Source: Blastopirellula sp. J2-11 (GTDB taxonomy: Bacteria; Planctomycetota; Planctomycetia; Pirellulales; Pirellulaceae). Taken from it: a stretch of 64,000 bases of DNA. The position numbers were made by a program, and so were the translations under genes. The stretch lies in contig NZ_CP097384.1 of assembly GCF_024584705.1 (NCBI RefSeq), positions 1,984,001 through 2,048,000 of the forward strand, read 5' to 3'. Below the pieces are notes generated by a model. That model had not been told where the DNA came from, searched no databases, and was given only the letters and a program-made list of their open reading frames with translations. Positions 36,497 through 46,137 of the stretch are shown in pieces. The stretch's first letter is position 1. Each line of letters begins with the position of its first letter.

Positions 36497-39118
36497 TTAG
36501 GGACGAATCTCGGTAAGTTGCACTTGCGCGCCGGCGTGCACCAAATAGCGATTGGACAACGCGTCCGCTAGTTTCGGCAACAGCGACTCGATTTCTTGCA
36601 GCAGCAGACTGAGCGGAGCGTTGGGATTGAGATCTTCCGATTCTCGGAAGACCGTCACGTCGCACATTCGCGTCTCGTTCAACAGCGTCATCGCTAGTCG
36701 CTGCTCGAGCGAAAAAAGTCCTGAGCCCGTGTTATGAGGCAAGGCGTTCACGTGGTCAAGCAGTTGCACCAACTGCCGCGCGATCGAACGCGGATTGGTC
36801 TCATCGGTCAGCAGCAGGTCGAGCACCGCCGGCATCTGAACATCGGCCAGATAACGCGAGCGATAGGTCATCGAACTGTCGGAGATTTCCAGCAGCGCTT
36901 CCAAGATCGCCGTCAAATCGCCGGTCGGCTCGATCAAGCAATTGCGAAGCAGCCGCACTTGCTGCAACGCTCGCTCGATGCGACGTCCCATGTCGAGGAA
37001 GTAATAGATCTGCGTCCGCGTCATGCTTTCCGACACGATACCGCTAAACGCCGCCAGATCGAGGATCAAATCGTCCAGCAGCGCCAGCAAGTCAGAAAGA
37101 TCCCACTGGCCGATGGCCGGCGGAGTAAAACTTTTATCGATGCGATGCAAAATCCGCCAACTGTCCGACGAAACGCGATCGCGCGAGCGAGTCGTCAAGC
37201 GGAAAATCTCGGTCACGATCGCCCGCAAGCTGAACGAGTCGCTGGCGTCAAACACGGCCGGCGGCAACGCTGTCTCGAGCGGCGGCAGCTGTTTCCGAAT
37301 TTCTTCGATGCCGTAACCAGTTTCGATCTGGCCAATGTCGGCCAGCGCTCGCAGCAGCGCCGGCGTTTCGGGCTGTTCTTCTAAGATCGATTCGCTGGTC
37401 AGACGGACAATGGTCGCACGCAACAAGCGAGCGCAAACGTCGGCGCGTTCCAGATTGCGACCGAGCCAGAACAGGTTCTCGGCGACGCGACTGGGCAGCT
37501 CACCGCCGGTCCGTTTCAGATCAATCGGTCCGCCCGCTTTTTTCAGCAGCGAAACCCGATTGACCGGGCCTTGCGAAAGGACCCACGCGTCTTTGCTCTT
37601 TTCGCCGGCGAGGATCGACATTTCGAGCGGATCGGGCGCCGCCGAAACGCGAACGAGTCCCCCCTGCATCACTTCAAAGTCATCGCCGGATGCGACGGCG
37701 AACGCGCGCATCGCGATCGGCGCGGGAGCGATTCCTTGCGATTTCCAGACGGGGCAAGTGGAGCGTTTGACGACTTCTTGGCCCACGTACTGATGGGGAT
37801 CGGAGCGAATCATCTTGATCGTCGCTTCGCGCGACTGATTGCGCACCATGTTGGCGAAGGCCAACTCGCGCCCCCGCATGCGATAGGCGCGTTTGACGAT
37901 CAGCGTATCGAGATTGGCGAGGACGTGGTCCATCTGGTCCGGATCGCCGCACCACCAGGTTGCGACGCCTGGCGTCAGCAAAGGTTCGCCAAACAGTTCC
38001 TGGCAAAGCTTGGGCATGAACGCCATGAAGATCGGCGACTCGACCAGTCCCGAGCCCAACGGATTGATCACCGCGACGTTCCCGTTGCGCGAAGCTTGCA
38101 GCAGTCCGGGAACCCCTTCGGAGGTGTGGCTCAACTCGAGCGAGTCGCATTGCTCGCTGTTGGGGCGACGAATAATGACGTCGACCTGAATCAAACCGCC
38201 GAGCGTTTTCAGCATCACGCGGTGATTGCGGATCGCCAGGTCGGAGGCTTCAACCAACGTGTATCCGAGATACCGCGCCAGGTAAGCGTCTTCAAAGTAG
38301 TTGGGGCCGCCGGAACCTTGGCTCAGAATCACGACGCGCGGGTTTTCGACGCGTGGAGCCGCGGCCGCGACGGCGCGCTTGAAAGCGAGAAAATATTGGG
38401 CGAGACGTTGAACGTTCGCTTGATGGAAGATCGTTGGTAACGTGCGTGACTGAATCAGGCGATTCTCTAGCACGAAGCCGGCGCCAGAAGGAGCTTCGGT
38501 TCGGTCGGCCAGCACCCACCATTTGCCGTTCGGCGCACGAGCCATATCGGCGGCGTAAAAATGCAGAAAATGATTGGCCGGCGGTCGTTGGCGGTGGAAC
38601 GGCCGACAAAAACCGGGATGGCTAAACACCACTTCCGGCGGCAGCACGTTGCTTTTCATCAGCTCTTGATGACCGTAGATATCGGTCAAAATCGCTTCGA
38701 GCAAACGTGCGCGTTGCTGCAGTCCCTTGACCGCGACATCCCAGTCCTCGCTCGGGATGAGCAGCGGAATAGGATCGAGCTCCCAGGGGCGAGCTTCTTT
38801 TTCGTTTTCTTTCCACGAACTGTACGCCAAACCGTTACGGTTCAGCGCGCGATTCGCTTGCTGCCAGCGTCGTTTGAATCCCTCGACGCCCAGACTTTCG
38901 ATCGCTTGCACAAAAGGGCGCCAGGCGCCGCGCAGTCCGCTGGCGTCATACAATTCGTCGTAGACCCCTTCTCCTTTCCGATATTGGGAAAAGAGAGCAG
39001 GTGTCGGCGGCGCGTTCGGGGAAGCATTCGACACGGGGCGTTCGTTCGACAATGGTGGGGGCGTCGTCGTCGACGGATTGGTCGACGGATCAAATGGATC
39101 GCGACGAAGCGGGCTCAC
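36497..39118 (-). CDS. Circularly permuted ATP-grasp and alpha-E fusion protein
   Basis: An 873-residue protein. Residues about 85-530 form a circularly permuted ATP-grasp domain (type 2), with FYAADMARAPNGKWWVLADR, TEAPSGAGFVLENRLIQSR, VVILSQGSGGPNYFEDAYLA and TLIVKRAYRMRGRELAFANM. Residues about 555-860 form an alpha-E domain starting SRVAENLFWLGRNLERADVC. The two domains are encoded as separate genes in the rightward operon, so this locus carries both the split and fused forms. The first four bases overlap the stop of the DUF2126 gene (39115-39118, ATGA), showing translational coupling. Predicted role: ATP-dependent amide ligation. Confidence 0.9.
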   Translation of the reverse strand: MSPLRRDPFDPSTNPSTTTPPPLSNERPVSNASPNAPPTPALFSQYRKGEGVYDELYDASGLRGAWRPFVQAIESLGVEGFKRRWQQANRALNRNGLAYSSWKENEKEARPWELDPIPLLIPSEDWDVAVKGLQQRARLLEAILTDIYGHQELMKSNVLPPEVVFSHPGFCRPFHRQRPPANHFLHFYAADMARAPNGKWWVLADRTEAPSGAGFVLENRLIQSRTLPTIFHQANVQRLAQYFLAFKRAVAAAAPRVENPRVVILSQGSGGPNYFEDAYLARYLGYTLVEASDLAIRNHRVMLKTLGGLIQVDVIIRRPNSEQCDSLELSHTSEGVPGLLQASRNGNVAVINPLGSGLVESPIFMAFMPKLCQELFGEPLLTPGVATWWCGDPDQMDHVLANLDTLIVKRAYRMRGRELAFANMVRNQSREATIKMIRSDPHQYVGQEVVKRSTCPVWKSQGIAPAPIAMRAFAVASGDDFEVMQGGLVRVSAAPDPLEMSILAGEKSKDAWVLSQGPVNRVSLLKKAGGPIDLKRTGGELPSRVAENLFWLGRNLERADVCARLLRATIVRLTSESILEEQPETPALLRALADIGQIETGYGIEEIRKQLPPLETALPPAVFDASDSFSLRAIVTEIFRLTTRSRDRVSSDSWRILHRIDKSFTPPAIGQWDLSDLLALLDDLILDLAAFSGIVSESMTRTQIYYFLDMGRRIERALQQVRLLRNCLIEPTGDLTAILEALLEISDSSMTYRSRYLADVQMPAVLDLLLTDETNPRSIARQLVQLLDHVNALPHNTGSGLFSLEQRLAMTLLNETRMCDVTVFRESEDLNPNAPLSLLLQEIESLLPKLADALSNRYLVHAGAQVQLTEIRP

Positions 39119-42100
39119 TTCCGTACCGTTTTACCCCGACGTAAATCTAACGTGAAGGGGAAGTCAGAATTCGGTTCATCTTGCGGCATCGGCATCTTGC
39201 CTGCGGTATGCCCCATTTGGTGGAAGCGTGCGGCTCGGCGCGATTCGGCTTCAAAGGCATTCACCGGAAATGACTCTGGATTATTTCCGCCGGGATGGCC
39301 CACAAAGTATCGGCACCCGCCCAGTGAACGCTGTTGCCAAATATCAAACAAGTCGAACGTCAGCGGTTCGTCGACCGGAATTGTCGGATGCAAGCATGAT
39401 GGCGGCTGCCAGGCGCGATAACGCACGCCTGCCGCAAATTGCCCTTGTACCCCAGTCGGATGAAGCGGCACTTTGCGGCCATTACAGGTGATCATGTAGC
39501 GTTCTGGGGTCATGCCGTCGACGCGGACCTGAAGTCGTTCAATCGACGAGTCGACGTATCGCGCCGTTGCGGCGGCGCCCTGCTCTTCTCCCAGCACGTA
39601 CCAAGGTTCGATCGCGGTGCGAAGCTCGATATTCACGCCGCGCTGCGTAAAGTGCCCGATCTTGGGGAACTTGAACTCGAAGTGAGGAGCGAACCACTCG
39701 GCCTTGATATCGAAAGCGTGTTGGTTCGTTTCCAGGATGACGTCTTCAAAGTCTTGCCAGACGAAGTACGGCAACATGAAGCGGTCGTGCAGCGTCGTAT
39801 CCCAATCGACCAGCGGCGTGCGATACGGATCTTCCAGGAAGCGGCAGACCAGCGAACGAAGCAGCAACTGCTGCGTCAGACTCATGCGAGCATGCGGCGG
39901 CATTTCAAACGCACGAAATTCGAGCAGGCCGCGGCGTCCAGAACTGCTGTCGGGCGAAAAGAGCTTGTCGATGCAGAACTCGCTGCGATGCGTGTTGCCG
40001 GTCATGTCGACCAGCAAATTGCGGAAAATACGATCGACCATCCAAGGAGGACATTCGCCGTTTTCGGGAATTTGCTCAAAGGCGATTTTCAACTCGTAGA
40101 TCGCGTCGCGACGACCTTCGTCGACGCGCGGCGCCTGCGAGGTCGGGCCGATGAACGAACCGCTGAACAAGTAAGAGAGCGAAGGGTGATTGTGCCAATA
40201 GGCGACCAGACTGCGGAGCAAGTCGGGACGCTTCAGGAAGGGACTATCGCCGGGAGTCGGTCCGCCGATGACGACGTGATTTCCACCGCCAGTGCCGGTG
40301 TGACGACCATCCTGGTTGAACTTTTCGGTTCCCAGACGCGAGTAATGCGCATCTTCGTAAACTCCGGTGGTGATATCGACCAACTGGTCCCAGTTGTGGG
40401 CCGGTTGAATGTTGACCTCGATCACGCCGGGATCAGGAGTCACGCTGAAGCTGTTGATCCGATCGTCGTGCGGCGGCAAGTAACCTTCGATCACGACCGG
40501 AACGTTCAACTCTTTGGCGGTTTGTTCGATCGCAGTCATCAAATCGAGATAGGCTTCGATCCGATCCAGCGGCGGGCAGAAGACGTGCAGTCGTCCTTCG
40601 CGAGCTTCGATGCAGAGCGCGGTCCGAATGATCGACGAATCGTAGGTGGCGCTGTCCCAGGTAGAACCATGGCCGTTGCCGCCGCCGGCGGACGGAGATC
40701 GTCCACTGCCGAGCGATTGGCCATGCATCGCTTGTCCGGTGCGCACTCCGCCGAGTCCGCCGTTGCTATGCGTACGAGCGTAAATGGGCGCCTGCGAAGC
40801 GCCGGTCAGCATTTCTATTCCGCTGTGGCGTGCGACCAGTTCTTCGTGCGACATCAGCGAAGTGCGCTCGGCCAGCGGATCCAGCGGGAAGAGTATCGAA
40901 CGTTCGTTCTTGGTCTCCCAAATCAGCGAATCGAGCGGCAGACGCAACCCCATCGGCGAGTCGCCGGGGACCAGGAACAATTCTTCGGAGCGAACCACCC
41001 ACTCGCCGCTAATCCAGCGAGGCGTGGGCTCCCAATGCGCGAATTGCAGCGGCAGGATGACGCCGACCGGGCTGGTGAGCCCTTGCTCGAAGATCCGCGC
41101 CATGCGCAGACGTTCTTCTTTGTCTTCGAGTTTGGAATCATAGGGATCGACATTCGCCGGCATCCGACGTTCGCGCCACGCGTAATAAAACGCATCTTCG
41201 TAGGCGAAGCTGACGTGCTGCGGATTGACCTCGATCTTTTCGGCCAGGATGACGCCAAATTCTTTCGCCACGTCGGCGGTATGTCCGTAGTCGACATGAT
41301 CGACGGCGAACAGTTCCGGGTTCTCCCAGATCGGTTGTCCATCTTCGCGCCAATAACAGCGGAATGCCCAGCGCGGAAGCGGTTCGCCGGGATACCATTT
41401 GCCCAGGCCGTAATGGAGCAGTCCGCCGGGGGAAAAGCGATTGAACAGCCGTCGCATCAGGTCGTCGGCCAGACGTCGCTTGGTGGGGCCGACCGCGGCG
41501 GTGGTCCACTCTTCCCCTTCCATGTCGTCGATGGAGACAAACGTCGGCTCGCCCCCCATCGTCATTTTGACGTCGGCTTGATCGAGACGCTGATCGACTT
41601 CTCCGCCGAGCGCGTAGATCTTTTCCCATTCTTCTTCGGTGTACGGTTTCGTGACGCGCGGATCTTCCCAAAACCGCGACACGTTCATCGAGAAGCTGAA
41701 GTCCACTTTTTCACAGGCCTCGTGACCACCGTCGATCGGCGCGGCGCTGATCGGCGAAGGCGTGCACGCGAGCGGAATATGCCCTTCGCCGGCCAACAGT
41801 CCAGAGGTCGCGTCGAGACCGATCCAGCCTGCGCCCGGCAGAAAGACTTCGGCCCAAGCATGCAAGTCGGTGAAGTCGATTTCGGTGCCGGAGGGGCCAT
41901 CCAACGATTTGACGTCCGGCTTCAACTGAATGATGTAGCCGGAAGCGAACCGAGCTGCGAAACCAAGGTTGCGTAACGTTTGCACCAACAGCCAGGCCGA
42001 ATCGCGACAGGAACCGCGGCGGAGCGTCAAAGATTCTTCCGGCGTTTGCACGCCGGGCTCCATGCGGATTTCGTATTCCATTTCTTGATGGATACGTTGA

Positions 42101-42546
42101 TTGAGGTCGACGACAAAGTCGATCGTCTTGCGCGGCGTTCGATCGATCGAATTCACCAACTCGGTAAGAAGCGGGCCAGCCGGTTCTTTTTCAAGGAACG
42201 GCAGGAGATCGGCTTTCAGCGCGGCCTCATAAGCGAACGGGTACATCTCCGCGTCGGGTTCAATGAAGAAGTCGAACGGATTGATCACCGTCATCTCGGC
42301 GATCAAGTCGATATCGACGCGGAAATGATCGACCGGCTCGGTGAAGACGACGCGGCCGACGAAGTTGCCGAAAGGATCTTGCTGCCAGTTTAAAAAATGA
42401 GCTTTCGGGCTGATCGTCAGCGAGTAGCTATGAATCGGCGTACGGCAATGGGGCGCTGGCCGCAGACGGATGGTTTGCGGGCCCATCCCAATGTGACGGT
42501 CGTATTGATAAAAGGTCGAATGATGCAGCGCGGTCAGAATCGCCAT
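39115..42546 (-). CDS. Transglutaminase and DUF2126 protein
   Basis: An 1143-residue protein that begins the leftward operon. It has an N-terminal transglutaminase-like domain: MAILTALHHSTFYQYDRHIG, catalytic Cys in LRRGSCRDSAWLLVQ, His in TDLHAWAEVFLPG, and Asp in GLDATSGLL. The remainder (from about residue 320) is DUF2126, with VKMTMGGEPTFVSIDDMEGE, GLLHYGLGKWYPGEPLPRWA, GVIEVNIQPAHNWDQLVD and TGTGGGNHVVIGG. DUF2126 is related to glutamine-synthetase-type amidoligases. Together the two domains would make and cut amide bonds. It overlaps the next gene by four bases. Confidence 0.93.
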   Translation of the reverse strand: MAILTALHHSTFYQYDRHIGMGPQTIRLRPAPHCRTPIHSYSLTISPKAHFLNWQQDPFGNFVGRVVFTEPVDHFRVDIDLIAEMTVINPFDFFIEPDAEMYPFAYEAALKADLLPFLEKEPAGPLLTELVNSIDRTPRKTIDFVVDLNQRIHQEMEYEIRMEPGVQTPEESLTLRRGSCRDSAWLLVQTLRNLGFAARFASGYIIQLKPDVKSLDGPSGTEIDFTDLHAWAEVFLPGAGWIGLDATSGLLAGEGHIPLACTPSPISAAPIDGGHEACEKVDFSFSMNVSRFWEDPRVTKPYTEEEWEKIYALGGEVDQRLDQADVKMTMGGEPTFVSIDDMEGEEWTTAAVGPTKRRLADDLMRRLFNRFSPGGLLHYGLGKWYPGEPLPRWAFRCYWREDGQPIWENPELFAVDHVDYGHTADVAKEFGVILAEKIEVNPQHVSFAYEDAFYYAWRERRMPANVDPYDSKLEDKEERLRMARIFEQGLTSPVGVILPLQFAHWEPTPRWISGEWVVRSEELFLVPGDSPMGLRLPLDSLIWETKNERSILFPLDPLAERTSLMSHEELVARHSGIEMLTGASQAPIYARTHSNGGLGGVRTGQAMHGQSLGSGRSPSAGGGNGHGSTWDSATYDSSIIRTALCIEAREGRLHVFCPPLDRIEAYLDLMTAIEQTAKELNVPVVIEGYLPPHDDRINSFSVTPDPGVIEVNIQPAHNWDQLVDITTGVYEDAHYSRLGTEKFNQDGRHTGTGGGNHVVIGGPTPGDSPFLKRPDLLRSLVAYWHNHPSLSYLFSGSFIGPTSQAPRVDEGRRDAIYELKIAFEQIPENGECPPWMVDRIFRNLLVDMTGNTHRSEFCIDKLFSPDSSSGRRGLLEFRAFEMPPHARMSLTQQLLLRSLVCRFLEDPYRTPLVDWDTTLHDRFMLPYFVWQDFEDVILETNQHAFDIKAEWFAPHFEFKFPKIGHFTQRGVNIELRTAIEPWYVLGEEQGAAATARYVDSSIERLQVRVDGMTPERYMITCNGRKVPLHPTGVQGQFAAGVRYRAWQPPSCLHPTIPVDEPLTFDLFDIWQQRSLGGCRYFVGHPGGNNPESFPVNAFEAESRRAARFHQMGHTAGKMPMPQDEPNSDFPFTLDLRRGKTVRK

Positions 42547-42849
42547 CGTGGTAGTGCCTTTACGTGCGTCGCGGCTATTTTGCTTTTGGTGGGATGGGGG
42601 AAAGCATCTATGCTATCAAGCAAATCTCGGGCCTCGCTCTAATTTTGCTCTAAGTTCGTTCCAGGCAAAACTTTCCGGGCGTTTTTTGCCTAAATTTAAA
42701 GCACCATGCGCGCTCGTGTCGCGAAATAACGATTGGCGCATCGGAATCCTACAGACCTGAATCGTTTGCGCTTGACATGGTCGCCCACTCCCTAGATAAT
42801 TGGAGAGCACATGAGATCGAGTCTCATTTTCTGAAGAGTACGCTTCAAT
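42547..42849. other. Divergent promoter region
   Basis: The 303 bases between the leftward DUF2126 operon and the gene at 42850. It contains the strong rightward promoter at 42772-42800. No other feature is seen, and the leftward promoter was not identified. Confidence 0.5.
42772..42800 (+). promoter_or_regulatory. Near-consensus sigma-70 promoter
   Basis: TTGACA (42772-42777), a 17-base spacer and GATAAT (42795-42800): eleven of twelve consensus bases. It lies about 50 bases upstream of the small gene at 42850. Confidence 0.75.
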
Positions 42850-43176
42850 ATGCAGATCGCCCGAGAATATACGGTCAACACCGTTTACGCTTCCACGGAT
42901 GGAGAGCGCACTGCTGTGGTTGTTTGCACCAACGATGATGGCGATAGCCACATCGAGGTACGACAGCAATCATGGGGGGGCGATCGCGTCGGTTGGTTTA
43001 CTCAGTCCAGCATTCGCCTTGCCGCCGATCAATTGGCCCCGATGCGTCAGGCTCTGGGACAAGCGGGCGCAATGCCGCAAATGGTCGCCGAGACCAAAAA
43101 AGAACGCCGGATCACTGGAGAGCGACCCGACGTCTTTGCGTCTCACTTAAAGGTCTGGCAAGCCGAATCGGCCTAA
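42850..43176 (+). CDS. Small cytoplasmic protein with a possible PC4-like fold
   Basis: A 108-residue protein that I do not firmly recognise. The first 70 residues read as four beta strands and a helix (REYTVNTVYAS, RTAVVVCTN, HIEVRQQSW, GWFTQSSIRLAADQLAPMRQ). That is the order seen in PC4/YdbC-type single-strand DNA-binding proteins, but the resemblance is weak and may be wrong. A charged tail follows. It is transcribed alone from a near-consensus promoter, which suggests steady and high expression. Confidence 0.65.
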   Translation: MQIAREYTVNTVYASTDGERTAVVVCTNDDGDSHIEVRQQSWGGDRVGWFTQSSIRLAADQLAPMRQALGQAGAMPQMVAETKKERRITGERPDVFASHLKVWQAESA

Positions 43177-43245
43177 TTTCAGCTATTCTTACGGTGTCTT
43201 CGCAGAAAGAGCATGTCTTCCAACTGCGGCGCACCTGCGAAAACC

Positions 43246-43701
43246 TTAGCCAACCTTGCTGCTCGATTTGCCGCTGACGGCCGAGCCGGGGTGATCCTTC
43301 AAAATTAGCGAAATGTGGTCGACCCCTTCTTGCTCTTCGAGCAAGATATCTTCCAGCAGAATCACCAGCGGGCGATCTTTGCCGTCGACCATTTTCAGCA
43401 CTTCGCTGTAAAGTGCGACCGCTTTCGACTCGAATTCGAGCCCGATTTCCAGCAGTTCGGTCAGGTCGGTCGATTGTTTGACCGGATTACGTTCGACGGT
43501 CGGAACGCCTCCGAGGGCCGAGATTTTCTGGCCGATTCTCTTGGCGTGGCCAAACGATTCCTTGGCGCTGTCCAGGAACATATCGGTGTAAACTTCACGC
43601 ATTAGACCGGTAACGACGAAACCAGCTTGCGAGTACTGAGCGACTCCGGTCCACTCGTGCCGCAAAATGTCGTTTAACTTGTCGATGACTGCTTGGTCCA
43701 T
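43246..43701 (-). CDS. Bacterioferritin-like ferritin-fold protein
   Basis: A 151-residue four-helix ferritin-like protein. Di-iron ligand positions are visible: Glu17 in RHEWTGVAQY, Glu48 and His52 in AKESFGHAKR, Glu88 in LEIGLEFE, and Glu121 with His125-like residues in EEQEGVDHI. Length is close to bacterioferritin (about 155). The Met that binds heme in true bacterioferritin is not clear, so it may be a heme-free Dps/ferritin-like iron or peroxide handler. It is convergent with the small gene at 42850. Confidence 0.85.
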   Translation of the reverse strand: MDQAVIDKLNDILRHEWTGVAQYSQAGFVVTGLMREVYTDMFLDSAKESFGHAKRIGQKISALGGVPTVERNPVKQSTDLTELLEIGLEFESKAVALYSEVLKMVDGKDRPLVILLEDILLEEQEGVDHISLILKDHPGSAVSGKSSSKVG

Positions 43702-43997
43702 GATTGTCTCTCCTTACTGGGCGTATGTATTGCTGGCGGCAGGCCCCGAAAAAGTCAGGCGCCCTTTGGCTCGCGGTTAGTCTCAACTTCTACTCTTATC
43801 CTAGCGTTCTTTCGGCGGCTGTCGACAATGGGCTAAGTCTTTATAGCATAGGGGCTTAGTTTTCTTCAAAAAGATAGCCTGTCTCATTTGCGCCTCCGTG
43901 GATGCGTTCGTTTATGGTTATCCAGTCTCAATAAATTTGCGACTCTCGGCGATCTGATCGACAAAGTGGTGGGCGGACCGGCGATCGGCCGCTTACA

Positions 43998-45716
43998 ATG
44001 ACGCCAGAAATCATCAACCATGCGACGGCTGACGGAGCGAACACCTGGATGTACCTCGTTGAAAACCCCGTGCTGCAGCGGGAATTGCTGGTCAATTTGC
44101 GGACGGTTCGCTCGTTCGTCTTGTTGTTTCTGTTTCATGTCTTGTTGGCAGGCGTCGTCTATGCGGCCTGGCCGCAGGTCGAGCGCTGGGACCCCGAAGG
44201 TAATCGGGCCGAAGCGCAGAAGTTGTTCAATCTCTTTTTTCTCGGCCAGTTCATCCTGGCGTCGATGATGGCGCCCAGCTTCGCCGCTGGCGCGCTGACC
44301 GGCGAGAAAGAGCGGAAGACTTATGAAATGCTGCTGGCTAGTCCGTTAAAACCTGGTGCGATTGTCATCGGCAAGCTGATGGCCTCACTCGCTCACTTGG
44401 CGCTGCTGATCTTCACATCGCTGCCGATCGTGCTGTTGTGTTTGCCCCTGGGGGGCGTCTCGCTGTATGAAGTGATCGCCGCTTACTTTCTGTTGATGGT
44501 CGCGGTCGCGACGTTCGGCATGATCAGCGTCGCTTGCAGCAGTTACTTCCAGCGCACCGCTTCTTCGCTGGTCGTCTCGTATCTGGTCATCTTGCCGATC
44601 GCGCTGGTCGGCGCGATGTTCTGGCAATCGTTCCAAGGCTCTGGAGCGACGCGACTCGCGGTCTTGCTGGCGTTCGTGCCGCTCTGCTCGGTCGCGATTT
44701 GCGGCATTCTGTTTGTGATCACCGGCCGGCGTTTGCTCTATCCGCCTGACGTTGGCAGCGAAGGGGGCGAGGTCGTCGATCTCGACAAAGAAGCGGAAGA
44801 AGCGGTCGGACTGGTGATTCAGCGCGATCAGTTTCCCGATCGCTTGTTCGCACCTCCCAAGCGAACGAAGTTGTTGGAGGACAACGCCAACCCGGTCTAC
44901 GAGAAAGAGATCCATAGCGAGATCTTCGCGCAAGGAACGTTGATGCTGCGGGTCGTGATCCAGGTCAGCATGGTGTTGGCGATTCCGTTGATGGCGATCT
45001 GCTTGTACATCTGGCCGCATAACGCGCCTTATTACATTTCGTACGTCGTGTTGTTCAACATGTTGGTGGGGCCTGTCTTTTCCGCCGGCAGCATTACATC
45101 AGAACGGGAACGGCAAACGTTGGACTTGCTGCTGACGACTGAGATTTCACCCTGGCAGATCCTCTCGGGCAAGTTGCTGGCCGGGTTGCGCGTCTCGACG
45201 GTGTTGACCGGATTTTTGCTGTGGCCGCTGCTGTTGGCCTGCGTGATGGTGACGCACTATTGGGAGAACTTCACGTCGGTGCTCGGTTATCTAGTGATCA
45301 TCGCGCTGACCTGTTTCACTTCTTCGATGCTCGCGTTGTTCGCGTCGGTCAACTTCCGCAAGACGGCCCATAGTTTGATGACGACTTACCTGGTGATCAT
45401 CGCATTGTTCGCCGGTCCGCTGGCGTTCGCCTATTTCGCCGATTTGGCGTTCGGGCATACTCCGTTGGATGCGCCGGCCGAGGTCATCGCGACCAACGCG
45501 GCGATTGTGAATTGGGCCGATCGGTTGACGATCATGAGCCCCTTCGCGGCGACCTGGAACGTGCCGATGTCGTTTCAAGCGGGGGACCAGTCGCAGAGCA
45601 TCGTCGGCAGTTGGATCAAGTTCGGCTATTATGCGGCGTTTACGACGCTACTAAATCTGACGCTCTTTTGCTCGATGACCTGGCTATTCAATCGTCGTTG
45701 GCGCGTCGCCGAATAA
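43998..45716 (+). CDS. ABC-2 type transporter permease (two-half protein)
   Basis: A 572-residue membrane protein with two similar halves, each of about six membrane helices. Each half opens with a short amphipathic stretch carrying an N-P-V motif (ENPVLQRELLVNLR at about 22 and NPVYEKEIHSEIFAQG at about 298) and later has the conserved GEKERKTYEMLLASPL or SERERQTLDLLLTTEIS block of ABC-2 permeases. It therefore probably works as one full permease. No ATP-binding subunit lies next to it; that partner must be elsewhere. The function is export of an unknown substrate. Confidence 0.85.
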   Translation: MTPEIINHATADGANTWMYLVENPVLQRELLVNLRTVRSFVLLFLFHVLLAGVVYAAWPQVERWDPEGNRAEAQKLFNLFFLGQFILASMMAPSFAAGALTGEKERKTYEMLLASPLKPGAIVIGKLMASLAHLALLIFTSLPIVLLCLPLGGVSLYEVIAAYFLLMVAVATFGMISVACSSYFQRTASSLVVSYLVILPIALVGAMFWQSFQGSGATRLAVLLAFVPLCSVAICGILFVITGRRLLYPPDVGSEGGEVVDLDKEAEEAVGLVIQRDQFPDRLFAPPKRTKLLEDNANPVYEKEIHSEIFAQGTLMLRVVIQVSMVLAIPLMAICLYIWPHNAPYYISYVVLFNMLVGPVFSAGSITSERERQTLDLLLTTEISPWQILSGKLLAGLRVSTVLTGFLLWPLLLACVMVTHYWENFTSVLGYLVIIALTCFTSSMLALFASVNFRKTAHSLMTTYLVIIALFAGPLAFAYFADLAFGHTPLDAPAEVIATNAAIVNWADRLTIMSPFAATWNVPMSFQAGDQSQSIVGSWIKFGYYAAFTTLLNLTLFCSMTWLFNRRWRVAE

Positions 45717-45759
45717 AGCGGAACGTCGGCGAAAAATCCTTCTAACCAGAGCGGTATCC

Positions 45760-46119
45760 ATGCCGATTGAAATCGCAGAAAATTACGAGTCCGATTTATT
45801 GCAAGTCACCGCTGCGGGCAAGTTGACCAGCGCCGACTATGCGACGTTTGTGCCTGCGGTGGAAGGGATGATCGAAGCAGCAGGACGCATTCGCATCCTC
45901 TTCGTGATGGATCAGTTTGAAGGCTGGGACGCCGGCGCGGCGTGGGAAGATACGAAGTTCGCGATCGAGCATTTTAACGACATTCGCAAGATCGCGCTGA
46001 TCGGCGAGTCGAGTTGGGAGAAATGGATGGCCGTGATTTGCAAGCCGTTCACCATGGCCGAGGTGCGCTTCTTTGCACCTGATCAGCGAGCCGAGGCGCT
46101 CGAGTGGCTCGCTGACTGA
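45760..46119 (+). CDS. SpoIIAA-like (STAS-fold) protein
   Basis: A 119-residue protein matching the SpoIIAA-like family (PF11964): alternating strands and helices, with LLQVTAAGKLTSADYATFVP at the start, IRILFVMDQFEGWDAGAAWEDTK in the middle and IALIGESSWEKWMAVICKPF near the end. Members bind lipids or partner proteins; the role here is unknown. It lies 43 bases after the permease gene and may be co-transcribed with it. Confidence 0.88.
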   Translation: MPIEIAENYESDLLQVTAAGKLTSADYATFVPAVEGMIEAAGRIRILFVMDQFEGWDAGAAWEDTKFAIEHFNDIRKIALIGESSWEKWMAVICKPFTMAEVRFFAPDQRAEALEWLAD

Positions 46120-46137
46120 GCATCGCAAGTGGTCGAA

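Noticed and set aside
39439-41976. An 845-codon open frame on the plus strand
   Set aside because: It is antisense to the DUF2126/transglutaminase gene and its product lacks any domain; GC-rich codon bias in the true gene keeps the opposite strand open.
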